Assembly: GCA_009781475.1 (NCBI GenBank)
Contig: WQYB01000018.1
Coordinates: 1-39,100, forward strand
Source: Treponema sp.
GTDB taxonomy: Bacteria > Spirochaetota > Spirochaetia > Treponematales > Breznakiellaceae
Length of the DNA stretch: 39,100 bases
Direction of reading: 5' to 3'
Position 1 is the first letter of the stretch, and the number at the start of each line of letters is the position of its first letter. The notes under the pieces are model-generated. The model made no database searches. It had not been told where the DNA came from and was given only the letters and a program-made list of their open reading frames with translations. Shown piece after piece: positions 8,400 to 16,681 of the stretch. The translations under genes and the position numbers were made by a program.

Positions 8400-10157
8400 A
8401 TGGATTACGATTGTATTGTAATAGGCGGCGGACATGCCGGCATTGAAGCATCCCTTGCGGTAAGCCGTCTTGGTTTTTCCGCTTTACTTATTACACAAAA
8501 TCCTGATAACATAGGAGCACTTTCCTGTAACCCTGCGATCGGCGGACTTTCCAAAGGCAACCTTGTACGCGAAGTAGACGCTCTTGGCGGAGAGATGGCA
8601 AAATTGATAGACGCCACAATGATCCAGTACCGTGTATTAAACCGATCAAGGGGACCTGCCGTGCAAGCGCCAAGAGCGCAGGCTGACAAACACGCTTATC
8701 AAAAAGCAGCCCGTTCATGTTTAGAAAAACAAAAAAATCTTACTATTTTTATGGATACTGTTACAGATTTATTAATCGATGATACGGACAAAACCCGATA
8801 CGTGTGCGGCAAAGTTATAGGTGTTAAAACAAGAAGAGGACATAAAATTTCTGCACGCACGGTAATTCTTGCTGCCGGCACTTTTTTGGATGGTAAAATA
8901 TTTATCGGCGAATATGAAACACCGCAGGGGCGTCTTGGCGAAGAAGCGGCGGCAGGGTTTGGAACATCTTTGCGCCGTCTTGGATTTTCTGTCGGCAGAT
9001 TAAAAACAGGAACGCCGGCGCGAATTAACGGCGATTCTATCGATTACTCTGTTATGGAAAAACAAGACGGCGAGCAAATGTTTCCTTTTTCTTTTACTGC
9101 CGATTCGGATTTTTATTCCAGTTTAACAAACAGACCATCACTTCCGTGTTATGTGACATTCACAACAGAAAAGACACATGAAATAATAAGGGCGAACATT
9201 CACCGCTCACCTTTATACGGCGGAAAAATTTCCGGCACGGGAGCGCGTTACTGTCCTTCTATCGAAGATAAAGTAGTACGTTTTGCGCAGCGGGATCGCC
9301 ATCATATTTTTATTGAACCGGAAGGACTTTCCACTAACGAAATGTATATGAACGGCGCATCCAGTTCTTTACCCGAAGATGTCCAGCATGATTTTATACA
9401 CAGCATTCCCGGTTCGGAAGAAGCAAAAATTGTGCGCCCGGCTTATGCTGTTGAATACGATTATCTTGATCCATTGGATTTATATCCATCGCTGGAATCA
9501 AAGCGGCTGTCAGGATTTTTCTCGGCAGGGCAGACAAACGGCAGTTCCGGTTACGAAGAAGCAGCGGCGCAAGGATTAATCGCAGGGCTCAATGCCGTGA
9601 TGAAAATGCAAAACCAGTCTCCGATAATTTTAGGGCGGGCTGAAGCCTACATCGGTGTACTTGTAGACGACCTTACAACACTTGGTACAAAAGAACCCTA
9701 CCGTATGTTTACAAGCAGAGCAGAACACCGCCTAATGCTGCGCCATGACACCGCCGACACAAGGCTTACTCCCAAAGGCAGGCAAGCGGGATTAATAAAC
9801 GACAGCCGCTGGGAACTTTTTATGGAAAAAACAAAAACATTGGATGAGATTAAAGAATTGCTTATTCAACGTGAATCCATCGAGCATTTTGCGCCGGAAC
9901 TTGTTGAAAGAGTATTGCTCGATAAAAAATACGAAGGCTACGTTGAAAAAGAAAAACGCTTTGCCGCAAAAGCCGCTAAAATGGACGCTATCAAACTAGA
10001 TCCCAATTTGGACTATAAATCCATTACGGGGCTTTCTGCGGAAGCAAGAGAAAAACTGGTATCCGTTAGACCCCTCAATGTCGGGCAGGCGACTCGGATA
10101 CCTGGTGTGCGCCAGGGAGACATTGCGCTTTTAATTATTTTGGCAAACAAGAAATAA
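8400..10157 (+). CDS. mnmG: tRNA U34 carboxymethylaminomethyl-modifying enzyme MnmG (GidA)
   Basis: The FAD-dependent partner of MnmE in wobble-uridine modification. It has 585 residues, at the short end of the 600-630 common for the family. The Rossmann FAD motif [12 protein letters not shown] is at residues 7-18, followed by the family signature [20 protein letters not shown]. Further motifs are [20 protein letters not shown], the conserved cysteine-containing RYCPSIEDK and the C-terminal [17 protein letters not shown]. The C-terminal helical domain ends in ARIPGV-like [11 protein letters not shown]. It lies 12 bases after mnmE with GGA-rich translation signals. No damage was seen. Confidence 0.97.
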   Translation: MDYDCIVIGGGHAGIEASLAVSRLGFSALLITQNPDNIGALSCNPAIGGLSKGNLVREVDALGGEMAKLIDATMIQYRVLNRSRGPAVQAPRAQADKHAYQKAARSCLEKQKNLTIFMDTVTDLLIDDTDKTRYVCGKVIGVKTRRGHKISARTVILAAGTFLDGKIFIGEYETPQGRLGEEAAAGFGTSLRRLGFSVGRLKTGTPARINGDSIDYSVMEKQDGEQMFPFSFTADSDFYSSLTNRPSLPCYVTFTTEKTHEIIRANIHRSPLYGGKISGTGARYCPSIEDKVVRFAQRDRHHIFIEPEGLSTNEMYMNGASSSLPEDVQHDFIHSIPGSEEAKIVRPAYAVEYDYLDPLDLYPSLESKRLSGFFSAGQTNGSSGYEEAAAQGLIAGLNAVMKMQNQSPIILGRAEAYIGVLVDDLTTLGTKEPYRMFTSRAEHRLMLRHDTADTRLTPKGRQAGLINDSRWELFMEKTKTLDEIKELLIQRESIEHFAPELVERVLLDKKYEGYVEKEKRFAAKAAKMDAIKLDPNLDYKSITGLSAEAREKLVSVRPLNVGQATRIPGVRQGDIALLIILANKK

Positions 10158-10187
10158 AGACCAAGAAACGATGATATTTAAACCGGC

Positions 10188-10607
10188 TCAATTAACAGAA
10201 TTTAAAAGTTCACTTAAAGAGAATCTTAATTCTTCTTTTTTGTCACTTAATAAACCGGAATATTTTTCTAATTGCTGTTTTTGTTTTTTGCATTGATTTG
10301 TCAGTTTTCTGATATTCCAGTCATTTATTAATTTAAAAATAAATTTATAGGATTTTTCGCTTAGTGTTTCAATTTGCATTGACTTATCTTCCAGCTCCCG
10401 AAATATTTCAAAGCATCTTTTTTCTGTGTCTTCCAGTTCCTTATATGTTTTTTGTATTTCGTTTAATCCGTTTTTTACGTTTAATACAAAGGCTTCATTT
10501 TCTTTTTGCTTTTGCCTTAACAGTTCAAATTCTTCCCTTCTTTTTTGTTCGATTTCTCTTTTTCTTTGTGCTCTTTTATTGAAGAATTGCTTTATTATAT
10601 TTATCAT
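10188..10607 (-). CDS. Coiled-coil protein of unknown function
   Basis: 139 residues, highly charged, almost entirely helical: Lys/Glu/Arg/Gln-rich heptads run from residue 10 to 130. The N-terminus MINIIKQFFNKRAQRKR has a short amphipathic or hydrophobic patch followed by basic residues, so it may dock on the membrane or on a partner; there is no signal peptide. No domain is recognised. It converges on mnmG with a 30-base gap. Low-complexity composition makes similarity-based assignment unreliable, but a 139-codon frame with a sensible start is likely coding. Confidence 0.6.
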   Translation of the reverse strand: MINIIKQFFNKRAQRKREIEQKRREEFELLRQKQKENEAFVLNVKNGLNEIQKTYKELEDTEKRCFEIFRELEDKSMQIETLSEKSYKFIFKLINDWNIRKLTNQCKKQKQQLEKYSGLLSDKKEELRFSLSELLNSVN

Positions 10608-10639
10608 TTTTTCCGCCTGATTTAATTTTAGTTTCTTGG

Positions 10640-10717
10640 GCTTTGGAAGTCAATGTAAATGATGATTTTGGCGGTACTTTAATCAAATTAAACGCAAGAA
10701 TTGGTTATTCGTTTTAA
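10640..10717 (+). pseudogene. Remnant of an outer-membrane beta-barrel C-terminus
   Basis: Between two minus-strand genes, the plus strand reads ALEVNVNDDFGGTLIKL then NARIGYSF and TAA (715-717 of the 10 kb block). The last 11 residues alternate hydrophobic and polar and end in Phe, the classical barrel-assembly (BAM) beta-signal of outer-membrane proteins. There is no start codon or upstream coding in this frame (TGA at 10580-10582), so it would be the fossil 3' end of a deleted porin-like gene. The match is to a pattern only; chance cannot be excluded. Confidence 0.45.
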
Positions 10718-10726
10718 ACAAGGGTG

Positions 10727-11296
10727 TCAGTCACCTTCATCATCCTCGTTTTCCAGTATTTTCAATAAATCCCGGATTTCTGCCGCCTGCTCGTATTCTT
10801 CCTCGGCGACAGCCTGTTCCAGCTGCTCCCGCAATGATCTGTACTGTTCTTCTGAATCTTCTTTAAGTTCGTCAATAAAGTAAGATAAAGGGACAGCGGT
10901 TTGTTCAATTATGGAAGAAGCCAGGTAAATTGGGCATTTTTTCCGGGCGGCTATGGCAAAAGCGTCTGAAGGGCGGCTGTCTAAAGTAAGGGGGTTTTCT
11001 TTTGTATATTCACCGCCTGTAACTACCAAACGTGCATGAAAAACATCGTCTTTTAATTCATAAACTTCTACTTTTTTAATCGAAAGATTTACACGAGACA
11101 GCATATTTAAAAAAAGGTCGTGGGTATGAGGTCTTGAAAGTTTCATTCCTTCCTTGCCAATCAAAATTGACTGCATTTCCAAAGTGCCTATAAAAATAGG
11201 TACTGCGACATCCTTTTCTTTCGGCTTTAATAATATGGCATTGCCGTGGCTTGTTTTGAGAACTGACCATATTTCGCTTATATACATACTTTTCAC
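10727..11296 (-). CDS. DUF151 bifunctional-nuclease family protein with UvrB/C motif
   Basis: 189 residues. The first 130 or so match the DUF151/BFN family: VGTLEMQ-like IGTLEMQSILIGKEG, RPHTHDLFLNML, and the signature LDSRPSDAFAIAARKKCPIY. The C-terminal 40 residues form a UVR helical hairpin (LREQLEQAVAEEEYEQAAEIRDLL), a module that mediates contacts in UvrB/UvrC and in Clp-associated proteins. Its nuclease activity is known only for plant and archaeal or thermophile relatives, so the function here is inferred. The start is GTG at 11296, with AGAGG five bases upstream; ATG at 11287 is the alternative but is too far from that site. It lies 13 bases after the polyprenyl synthetase, in an operon. 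Confidence 0.88.
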   Translation of the reverse strand: MKSMYISEIWSVLKTSHGNAILLKPKEKDVAVPIFIGTLEMQSILIGKEGMKLSRPHTHDLFLNMLSRVNLSIKKVEVYELKDDVFHARLVVTGGEYTKENPLTLDSRPSDAFAIAARKKCPIYLASSIIEQTAVPLSYFIDELKEDSEEQYRSLREQLEQAVAEEEYEQAAEIRDLLKILENEDDEGD

Positions 11297-11309
11297 TGAA
11301 ACCTCTGAT

Positions 11310-12359
11310 TTAACTAATTAATTTTATAAAATCATTCAGTAAATCAAGTTTACCTTCATTTAAATTCTTAAATTGAGAGTTAAATATTTCACCGGCTTCA
11401 TTTAAGAAAGCCTGTCCTTTTTCCTGTGCTTCCTGGAAAACACCTGCGCCTGTTAAAGCATCGATAAAATCGTCAACTTCCGGGGCTCTGGTTCCTTCTT
11501 CTTTTGCTACGTGAAAATAATAAAAAATCATTTCCCGTTTTTCCGGATGTTTTTGCAAATATAAAAGAACCGGAAGCCCTTTTTTTCCTTCGACAACATC
11601 GTCTCCTCGTTTTTTACCAGGTGCTCCTGTTGTCAGGTTTTTTACATCATCCAATATTTGAAAACCAACACCCATCAAATCAGCGGCTTTTCCCAAGACT
11701 TGTGCGGTTTCCAATTCTGCGCCTGCTGCATGTGCACCTAACTCGACTGCAAGGCGGGCAAGACTTCCTGTTTTTAATTTACACATTAAAAAATAATCAT
11801 CGATATCAGGGACAATAGATATATTGCGATGCCAGTTTATATCCATTGCCTGTCCCATATGGAGCCTTCGCATACAATCTGTCCAAAGTTTGTAAATATA
11901 ATCCTTGTTTTTTACACCGCAATTTTCTATGCAGCATGTTGCAAGAAAATAAAGGAAAGAAGCGGAGTTTACCGCCGTATCAACACCAAAGAGCTTGTGA
12001 ATGGCAGGTTTTCCCCGTCTTTCATCGGAATCGTCTTCGATATCGTCATGAATTAAACTGGCGTTATGCGGAAATTCAACCAAAGGCGAAAGAGGAATTG
12101 AATTTTCGCCGCCTCCGAGAGCTTGGCAAACGAGCGTCATTAAAAGAGGTCTCCATCTTTTTCCGCCACGGTTAATCAGTTCTTTTACCGGTGTAAGAAG
12201 CGAATGTAAAGATTGATGTTCATTTTCCTTTAACGTTAGAATTTCTGTTCCAATGTCCGCAAAAACTTCTCCAGTCCACACGGATTGCGGATTATCAGGA
12301 AGCCAGCGGCTAAGCTGCGCTTCGATTTTTTTTAATAACTCTGTATACTCTTGATTCAT
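11310..12359 (-). CDS. Polyprenyl (isoprenyl) diphosphate synthase
   Basis: A trans-isoprenyl diphosphate synthase that extends allylic diphosphates with IPP; the product could serve quinone, carotenoid or lipid-carrier synthesis. 349 residues. The first aspartate-rich motif is present in LIHDDIEDDSDERRG, with GGKRWRP (substrate binding) upstream. The second motif reads FQILDDVKNLT, so the last Asp of DDxxD is Asn, a variant also known in some geranylgeranyl diphosphate synthases. KKRGDDVVEGKKGLPVLL follows as expected. Chain length cannot be assigned. There is no Shine-Dalgarno: a TATAAT box lies five bases before the ATG (see the 12365-12372 entry). The first gene of an operon with the DUF151 protein. 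Confidence 0.92.
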   Translation of the reverse strand: MNQEYTELLKKIEAQLSRWLPDNPQSVWTGEVFADIGTEILTLKENEHQSLHSLLTPVKELINRGGKRWRPLLMTLVCQALGGGENSIPLSPLVEFPHNASLIHDDIEDDSDERRGKPAIHKLFGVDTAVNSASFLYFLATCCIENCGVKNKDYIYKLWTDCMRRLHMGQAMDINWHRNISIVPDIDDYFLMCKLKTGSLARLAVELGAHAAGAELETAQVLGKAADLMGVGFQILDDVKNLTTGAPGKKRGDDVVEGKKGLPVLLYLQKHPEKREMIFYYFHVAKEEGTRAPEVDDFIDALTGAGVFQEAQEKGQAFLNEAGEIFNSQFKNLNEGKLDLLNDFIKLIS

Positions 12360-12364
12360 AAGTT

Positions 12365-12372
12365 ATTATAAT
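12365..12372. promoter_or_regulatory. Overlapping divergent -10 boxes between polyprenyl synthase and rlmE
   Basis: The octamer ATTATAAT contains TATAAT on the plus strand (12367-12372) and TATAAT on the minus strand (12370-12365). The predicted starts are about 12379 (rlmE ATG at 12380) and 12358 (polyprenyl synthase ATG at 12359), so both transcripts would be leaderless. The minus-strand -35 may be TTGTAA, read from 12393 to 12388, with a 17-base spacer inside rlmE. The plus-strand -35 (TATACT 12344-12349) is poor. The whole intergenic gap is 20 bases. Confidence 0.6.
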
Positions 12373-12379
12373 CCAATAA

Positions 12380-13030
12380 ATGGCAGATTACAAGAAAGCA
12401 GATTTCTGGCAGTTAAAAGCACGCAAAGAAGGGTATCCTGCCCGTTCTGTATATAAGTTAAAAGAAATCGATGAAAAGTTTAATTTATTTAACGTAAATG
12501 TTAAAATAGAAGGTAAAGCAGCGGTTAAACGTGTATTGGACATAGGAGCTGCTCCCGGAAGCTGGAGTCTTTATGTACTGCGTAAATTTGCTTGCGGCAA
12601 AGGCTTTCTTGCAGCAGCAGACCTTTGTCCTTTGTCGCGGGAGTTTGACAACGATTCTAAAAACAAAGGTTTATTTGACGGAAGTAATTTTTTCTTTATT
12701 CAAGGTGATGTAACAGAAGATGATGTCCGCAAGACTATTTTGTCAAAAGGACCTTATACAGTTATTATAAGCGATGCTGCTCCAAATACAACAGGCAGCC
12801 ACATGGTTGACGCCGCACGTTCTATTGAACTTTCGCAAACTGTTATATCCTATGGCGAAACTGCACTTGCACCCGGCGGCAATCTTGTTCTTAAAGTTTT
12901 CCAGGGCAGCGGTATTGACGCGCTTTTAAAACACATGAGAACGCTTTTTAAAACAGTTAAAACATTTAAACCGCAAGCCTGCCGCGGCGAATCAATGGAA
13001 ACATACTTTATAGGTTTAGGGAAGAAATAG
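12380..13030 (+). CDS. rlmE: 23S rRNA (uridine-2'-O-)-methyltransferase RlmE/FtsJ
   Basis: An SAM-dependent methyltransferase that modifies a uridine of the ribosomal A-loop (U2552 in E. coli) on the large subunit. It has 216 residues, the usual size. Substrate-recognition region ARSVYKLKEID is near 21-31; SAM motif I VLDIGAAPGSWS is at 52-63; ISDAAPNTTG is at 130-139. The catalytic K-D-K-E tetrad is visible as Lys26, Asp132, Lys172 (LVLKVFQG) and Glu207 (SMETY). There is no Shine-Dalgarno; the ATG lies seven bases after TATAAT, so the mRNA is probably leaderless. A short segment (VKIEGKAAVK) enlarges the usual gap before motif I. Confidence 0.95.
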   Translation: MADYKKADFWQLKARKEGYPARSVYKLKEIDEKFNLFNVNVKIEGKAAVKRVLDIGAAPGSWSLYVLRKFACGKGFLAAADLCPLSREFDNDSKNKGLFDGSNFFFIQGDVTEDDVRKTILSKGPYTVIISDAAPNTTGSHMVDAARSIELSQTVISYGETALAPGGNLVLKVFQGSGIDALLKHMRTLFKTVKTFKPQACRGESMETYFIGLGKK

Positions 13031-13041
13031 GCGTTTTATAT

Positions 13042-13755
13042 TTAATATAACCCGCTATTTACCAAATTTATTACTTCTGTTTTTAGTTCGTTGTTTTCAT
13101 CATAGTATTCTAAAAATATAGCTTTATTTTCAAAATATGAATTATTCCCAATAATAAACCAGAAAATATCGTCGTTATTATCAGATTGAATATCTAATTT
13201 TTTATATATTTCTGGTTCAAATATTTTATATATTGTAAAATCAAAAACAGCACATAAAATCAAACTATTATTAACATCAATTATTCCTGTAGCAAGATCA
13301 AACCTATCTGATAGTATATGCCGATCTCTTGAATAAAAATATGAATAAACGCTTGGAGCTAATGAACTGCCGCAATCTATCCTTAATAATTTGTCATTTA
13401 TCCAATATATTCTTGGTTCAGGTCTGGTAAAAAAATTTTCTATTTCTATAATTGTATCATGTAAATTATTTTTTATTTCTATTCTATATCTTTCATTCCT
13501 TATATTTTCTTCATATTCAGGTCTAGCTTCAGCAAATATTGTTATTGTACAATTATTTTCTGTTAATTTTTCAAAGACAAACTCTCTGTACTGATCCTGT
13601 ATTTCAAAAATTATTGATTCATTTTCGTTTATTTCTATATCAAATTCTAAAATCGCTTCATTTCCATTTTTTCTGCTACCATCGCAGGCAGTAAAAAATA
13701 TACCGATTATTGCTATAAAAATAAAAAACATGAATGGTTTTGTTTTATCTTTCAA
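13042..13755 (-). CDS. AT-rich predicted lipoprotein, unknown function
   Basis: Unknown family, 237 residues. The N-terminus KPFMFFIFIAIIGIFFTAC is a lipoprotein signal (lipobox FTAC), so the mature protein begins CDGSRKN and is exported. The rest is rich in Asn, Asp, Glu and Ile, with many short beta-strand patterns. The start is TTG at 13755, supported by AAGAAGG about six bases upstream. Base composition is clearly more AT-rich than rlmE or glyA, and the gene faces away from both, so it may be an acquired or fast-evolving orphan. No partner gene is suggested by context. Confidence 0.7.
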   Translation of the reverse strand: MKDKTKPFMFFIFIAIIGIFFTACDGSRKNGNEAILEFDIEINENESIIFEIQDQYREFVFEKLTENNCTITIFAEARPEYEENIRNERYRIEIKNNLHDTIIEIENFFTRPEPRIYWINDKLLRIDCGSSLAPSVYSYFYSRDRHILSDRFDLATGIIDVNNSLILCAVFDFTIYKIFEPEIYKKLDIQSDNNDDIFWFIIGNNSYFENKAIFLEYYDENNELKTEVINLVNSGLY

Positions 13756-13817
13756 AGTAAACCTTCTTCAATAATGTATAACATTATGTTTTTATAGTGT
13801 CAAGTTTTTAAAATCCA

Positions 13818-13846
13818 TTGAACGATTTACATTTATATGCTACAGT
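13818..13846 (+). promoter_or_regulatory. glyA promoter, predicted leaderless transcript
   Basis: TTGAAC at 13818-13823, a 17-base spacer and an extended -10 (TGC then TACAGT at 13841-13846). Counting the last -10 base as -7, +1 falls exactly on the A of the ATG at 13853. There is no Shine-Dalgarno in the six bases between. Confidence 0.7.
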
Positions 13847-13852
13847 ATCTTT

Positions 13853-15370
13853 ATGAATAATAACCCTGTTGCGGATTATATTGCCGCTGTTTCGCGTGAT
13901 AAAATAGACACAAATCTTCTGGCTTACCTTTGCAGTTTAATGGAAATTTCAAAGGTTACTCCTCAAATTGCCTGCTCTATTGTTAAAGAGCTGGAAAATC
14001 AGCGCAAAAGGGTAAAGCTAATTGCCAGCGAAAACTACTGTTCTATGGCAGTGCAGCTTGCGATGGGGAACCTTTTAACAGACAAATATGCCGAAGGTGT
14101 TCCTAACCACCGTTTTTACGCCGGAAATGAAAATGTGGATGATATTGAAATGCTTGCTTCAAAGGAAGCCTGCGGACTTTTTGGCGCTGAATACGCAAAT
14201 GTACAGGCGCATTGCGGAGCGGATGCCAATGTTCTGGCTTATTGGGCTATTCTTAGCACAAGAGTCGAATATCCCTTGATGGAAAAATTCGGCGAAACAA
14301 ATCTTTATAAACTTGATGATGATAAATGGAAAGAACTTAAAAACAGTCTTGGAAACCAGCGTCTTTTGGGATTGGATTATTATTCCGGCGGACATCTTAC
14401 ACATGGCTACCGTTACAATATGACAAGCCGGATGTTCGATGTATACAGCTATTCGGTTTCTGATAAAGACGGTCTTATGGATTACGATGAAATTGAAAAA
14501 CAAGCGGTAAAAGTAAAACCTCTTATCCTATTGGCAGGTTATTCGGCGTATCCGCGAAAGATCAACTTTAAACGAATGAGAGAAATCGCCGACAAGGTTA
14601 ATGCTGTTTTTATGGTAGATATGGCTCATTTTGCCGGTCTTGTTGCGGGTAAGATTTTTACAGGCGAATATGATCCTGTTCCCTGGGCGCATGTTGTTAC
14701 AAGCACAACTCATAAAACGCTAAGAGGTCCCAGAGCGGGACTTGTGCTTTCTACAAAAGAATTTGCCGATGCGCTGGATAAAGGATGTCCGCTTACAATG
14801 GGAGGTCCGTTGCCGCATGTGATAGCGGCAAAAGCAATCGCTTTCCGTGAAGCTGCCTCCGCCGATTTTAAACAATACGCAAAAAAAGTTGTAGATAACT
14901 GCAAGGCTTTGGCAGCTTCCTGCATAAAAAACGGTCTTGATGTGCTTACAGGCGGAACCGATAATCATCTTATTTTAATTAATGTTGATAAAGCCGGCAT
15001 TACAGGCAGGCAGGCGGAAAGCGCTTTACACGAATGTCACATAACGCTTAACCGAAACAGCCTTCCCCGTGATCCAAACGGTCCCTGGTATACATCCGGG
15101 ATTAGAGTCGGAACTGCAGCTGTTACAACTCTTGGCATGGAAGAAATACAGATGGCAGAGCTTGGTGAGCTTATGGCAAAAGTTATTAAAAACACAACCC
15201 AGGCAAAAGATAAAAAAGACCCATCCAAAAACAGCAAGGCAAAATACAATATCGATGCTGCTGTAAAAGAAGAAGTTCATATTCGTGTCAAAACTTTAAT
15301 GGAAAAATTCCCCGTGTATCCCGAGCTGGATTTGGATTTACTAAAAAAATACTTTGTTGTTTCTCAATAA
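13853..15370 (+). CDS. glyA: Serine hydroxymethyltransferase (long form)
   Basis: A PLP enzyme converting serine and tetrahydrofolate to glycine and methylene-THF, in the cytoplasm. 505 residues against about 420 for most bacteria. The extra length lies in an N-terminal extension (about residues 1-40), in inserts around 150-190, and in a Lys-rich segment near 445-460 (QAKDKKDPSKNSKAK). ASENYCS, DKYAEGVPNHRFYAGN and QAHCGADAN identify the family. Lys288 in STTHKTLRGPRAG is the PLP lysine. Extended SHMTs are, to my knowledge, usual in treponemes. It is preceded by a good promoter with no ribosome-binding site (see the promoter entry). Methylene-THF is also the one-carbon source used by MnmE, but no co-regulation is visible. 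Confidence 0.96.
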   Translation: MNNNPVADYIAAVSRDKIDTNLLAYLCSLMEISKVTPQIACSIVKELENQRKRVKLIASENYCSMAVQLAMGNLLTDKYAEGVPNHRFYAGNENVDDIEMLASKEACGLFGAEYANVQAHCGADANVLAYWAILSTRVEYPLMEKFGETNLYKLDDDKWKELKNSLGNQRLLGLDYYSGGHLTHGYRYNMTSRMFDVYSYSVSDKDGLMDYDEIEKQAVKVKPLILLAGYSAYPRKINFKRMREIADKVNAVFMVDMAHFAGLVAGKIFTGEYDPVPWAHVVTSTTHKTLRGPRAGLVLSTKEFADALDKGCPLTMGGPLPHVIAAKAIAFREAASADFKQYAKKVVDNCKALAASCIKNGLDVLTGGTDNHLILINVDKAGITGRQAESALHECHITLNRNSLPRDPNGPWYTSGIRVGTAAVTTLGMEEIQMAELGELMAKVIKNTTQAKDKKDPSKNSKAKYNIDAAVKEEVHIRVKTLMEKFPVYPELDLDLLKKYFVVSQ

Positions 15371-15440
15371 ATATTCAGAAAAGTTAAATACAGTTTTATT
15401 ATTTAATAAATGGATTTTATAAATAATAAGGAGACATTTT

Positions 15441-16043
15441 TTGACACAGAATACAGCCAAATGTTTAACAATCCTTATCATAATTAGTATAACTTTTTCA
15501 ATGAATTCCTGTAATGTTTATGAAATTTCTTGGAGGAATTACAGTACATATTCTGATGAAAATATTAAATTGAAATTCCAAAACAACGAAAAAGTTAATT
15601 TAAAGTTAAACAAAACAAAAAGGTTTAGATTATTTACACAAATAGATTATATAATAGAGTTTGAAAGACAATATGGATGTTACATATATGTGTATCCTTT
15701 TTTTAATATAAATACTGAATCTGAAATATTTTTTTATAACATAAATATTATAAATCAAAATGAAAAAAGTATCATTATAGAAGAAAGAAAAGATGTAGAG
15801 GCATACTTTGCAGAGTTTTATATAGATAATTTACGTTATAATGTAATATCAAAAGATAATATATTAGCAATAACAGAACCTAAAGAATTTACAAATATTA
15901 ATGATATATTATCTTATATTGAAACTTCTGATTTTACTTTTATAACTGCCGGAAGAACTGATTATGATGGGGTTGTTAAAGGCGGATATATCGTAAGAAG
16001 TAAAATAGATAGTACTATTCTTTGGCTGGAAGGCGGTTTATAA
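15441..16043 (+). CDS. AT-rich predicted lipoprotein, unknown function
   Basis: Unknown family, 200 residues. The N-terminus CLTILIIISITFSMNSC is a lipoprotein signal with lipobox MNSC. The mature part is very rich in Ile, Asn, Tyr and Lys, with short strands such as YIIEFERQYGCYIYVY; no domain is recognised. The start is TTG at 15441, with AAGGAG seven bases upstream (15428-15433), a strong site that decides the start. It shares the very low GC and TTG start of the lipoprotein on the other side of glyA, which suggests similar origin or evolution, although the sequences are not evidently homologous. It is followed by the 650-base gene-free region. Confidence 0.7.
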   Translation: MTQNTAKCLTILIIISITFSMNSCNVYEISWRNYSTYSDENIKLKFQNNEKVNLKLNKTKRFRLFTQIDYIIEFERQYGCYIYVYPFFNINTESEIFFYNINIINQNEKSIIIEERKDVEAYFAEFYIDNLRYNVISKDNILAITEPKEFTNINDILSYIETSDFTFITAGRTDYDGVVKGGYIVRSKIDSTILWLEGGL

Positions 16044-16079
16044 TAATTAAAATATATGAGATAATCTATTAGATGCTTG

Positions 16080-16615
16080 GAGGTAGACAGTATGAAATAT
16101 AGATGTTGTTAGCTGTCATAGAACACAATGATTAGTTTAGTTCGTTAGAAAAACCTTCATAAGGTGAACAGCGAAAAGACTAAACAGCGATATATGACTG
16201 CTTTTCACAATAGATATGTTTGTGTATCCTTTTAATCCTTGATTAATAAGGTAAATAACTAATAGCTAGCAGATAAAAGCTAAGTAACATTATTAATTAA
16301 AGCCAGGTACAAAAGTGGGAGTGCTGGATGTAAGCAGGGGTAGCAGCGAAAAAAGAAGTAACAAAACTGTCACAGATGCAAAACTCTTGTTTTAAGGTGA
16401 TGCATAAAAAAACTTTTAATTAATTAGAAATGTATGCTCTAATATAACTTATAGGCAGGGAGACTGCGAGACGACAAAACTATCTTTGGAATTCTCTGCG
16501 GAAGAGATAAAGGGCTTTACGAAGTAAAGACCAGCTCTGTAGCAGGTTCCTCCAAAAGTTTTGCTCGGCACGCAGGCTGCGCTGCCTATTTAGATAGTTT
16601 AATAGGCATACATTT
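16080..16615 (+). ncRNA. Candidate structured non-coding RNA, unknown family
   Basis: This lies in the 650-base gap 16044-16694, which contains no credible protein gene. Complementary segments nest consistently.
5' part: GACAG 16086-16090 with CTGTC 16113-16117; GTTTAGT 16135-16141 with ACTAAAC 16179-16185, enclosing ACCTT-cat-AAGGT (16153-16165); CACAA with TTGTG (16206-16224); ATGCAAAAC with GTTTT and GCAT (16376-16405).
3' part: AAATGTATGC 16428-16437 with GCATACATTT 16606-16615; ATAGGCAG 16451-16458 with CTGCCTAT 16582-16589; CAAAAC with GTTTTG; TTTGGA with TCCAAA; then two hairpins, TCTCT-gcgga-AGAGA and CTTTAC-gaa-GTAAAG.
The plus strand is favoured by the C-GAA-G triloop and a G-A mismatch. 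I find no tmRNA tag or tRNA-like end, no RNase P or SRP signatures, and no clear terminator. Boundaries are approximate. Confidence 0.5.
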
Positions 16616-16681
16616 CAATTGTTACCTGCGGGGGTTTTCGCGCAAGCCTGTGAAAAAAGTAATAAGCATACATTTTGCAAT
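16601..16681 (+). repeat. Direct repeat AATARGCATACATTT, 60 bases apart
   Basis: AATAGGCATACATTT (16601-16615) recurs as AATAAGCATACATTT (16661-16675), each followed by a CAATT motif. A single inverted counterpart, AAATGTATGC, lies at 16428-16437. Either copy could pair with that arm, which would make two alternative closing stems. The repeats could also be terminal repeats of a small decayed element. Confidence 0.5.

Noticed and set aside
11504-12175. Plus-strand frames of 75-109 codons opposite the polyprenyl synthase
   Set aside because: Opposite-strand shadows of a gene with clear catalytic motifs.
16079-16112. Micro-gene: GGAGG followed by ATG and a six-codon peptide MKYRCC
   Set aside because: It is far too short to support, and it overlaps the GACAG/CTGTC stem of the candidate RNA; a chance Shine-Dalgarno is likely.
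16428-16615. tmRNA, RNase P RNA or SRP RNA
   Set aside because: No tag-peptide frame ending in AA, no tRNA-like acceptor end, no GAGGAAAGTCC-like RNase P core and no GGAAGGAAGCAGCC-like SRP loop. 6S-like outline is noted only as a shape.
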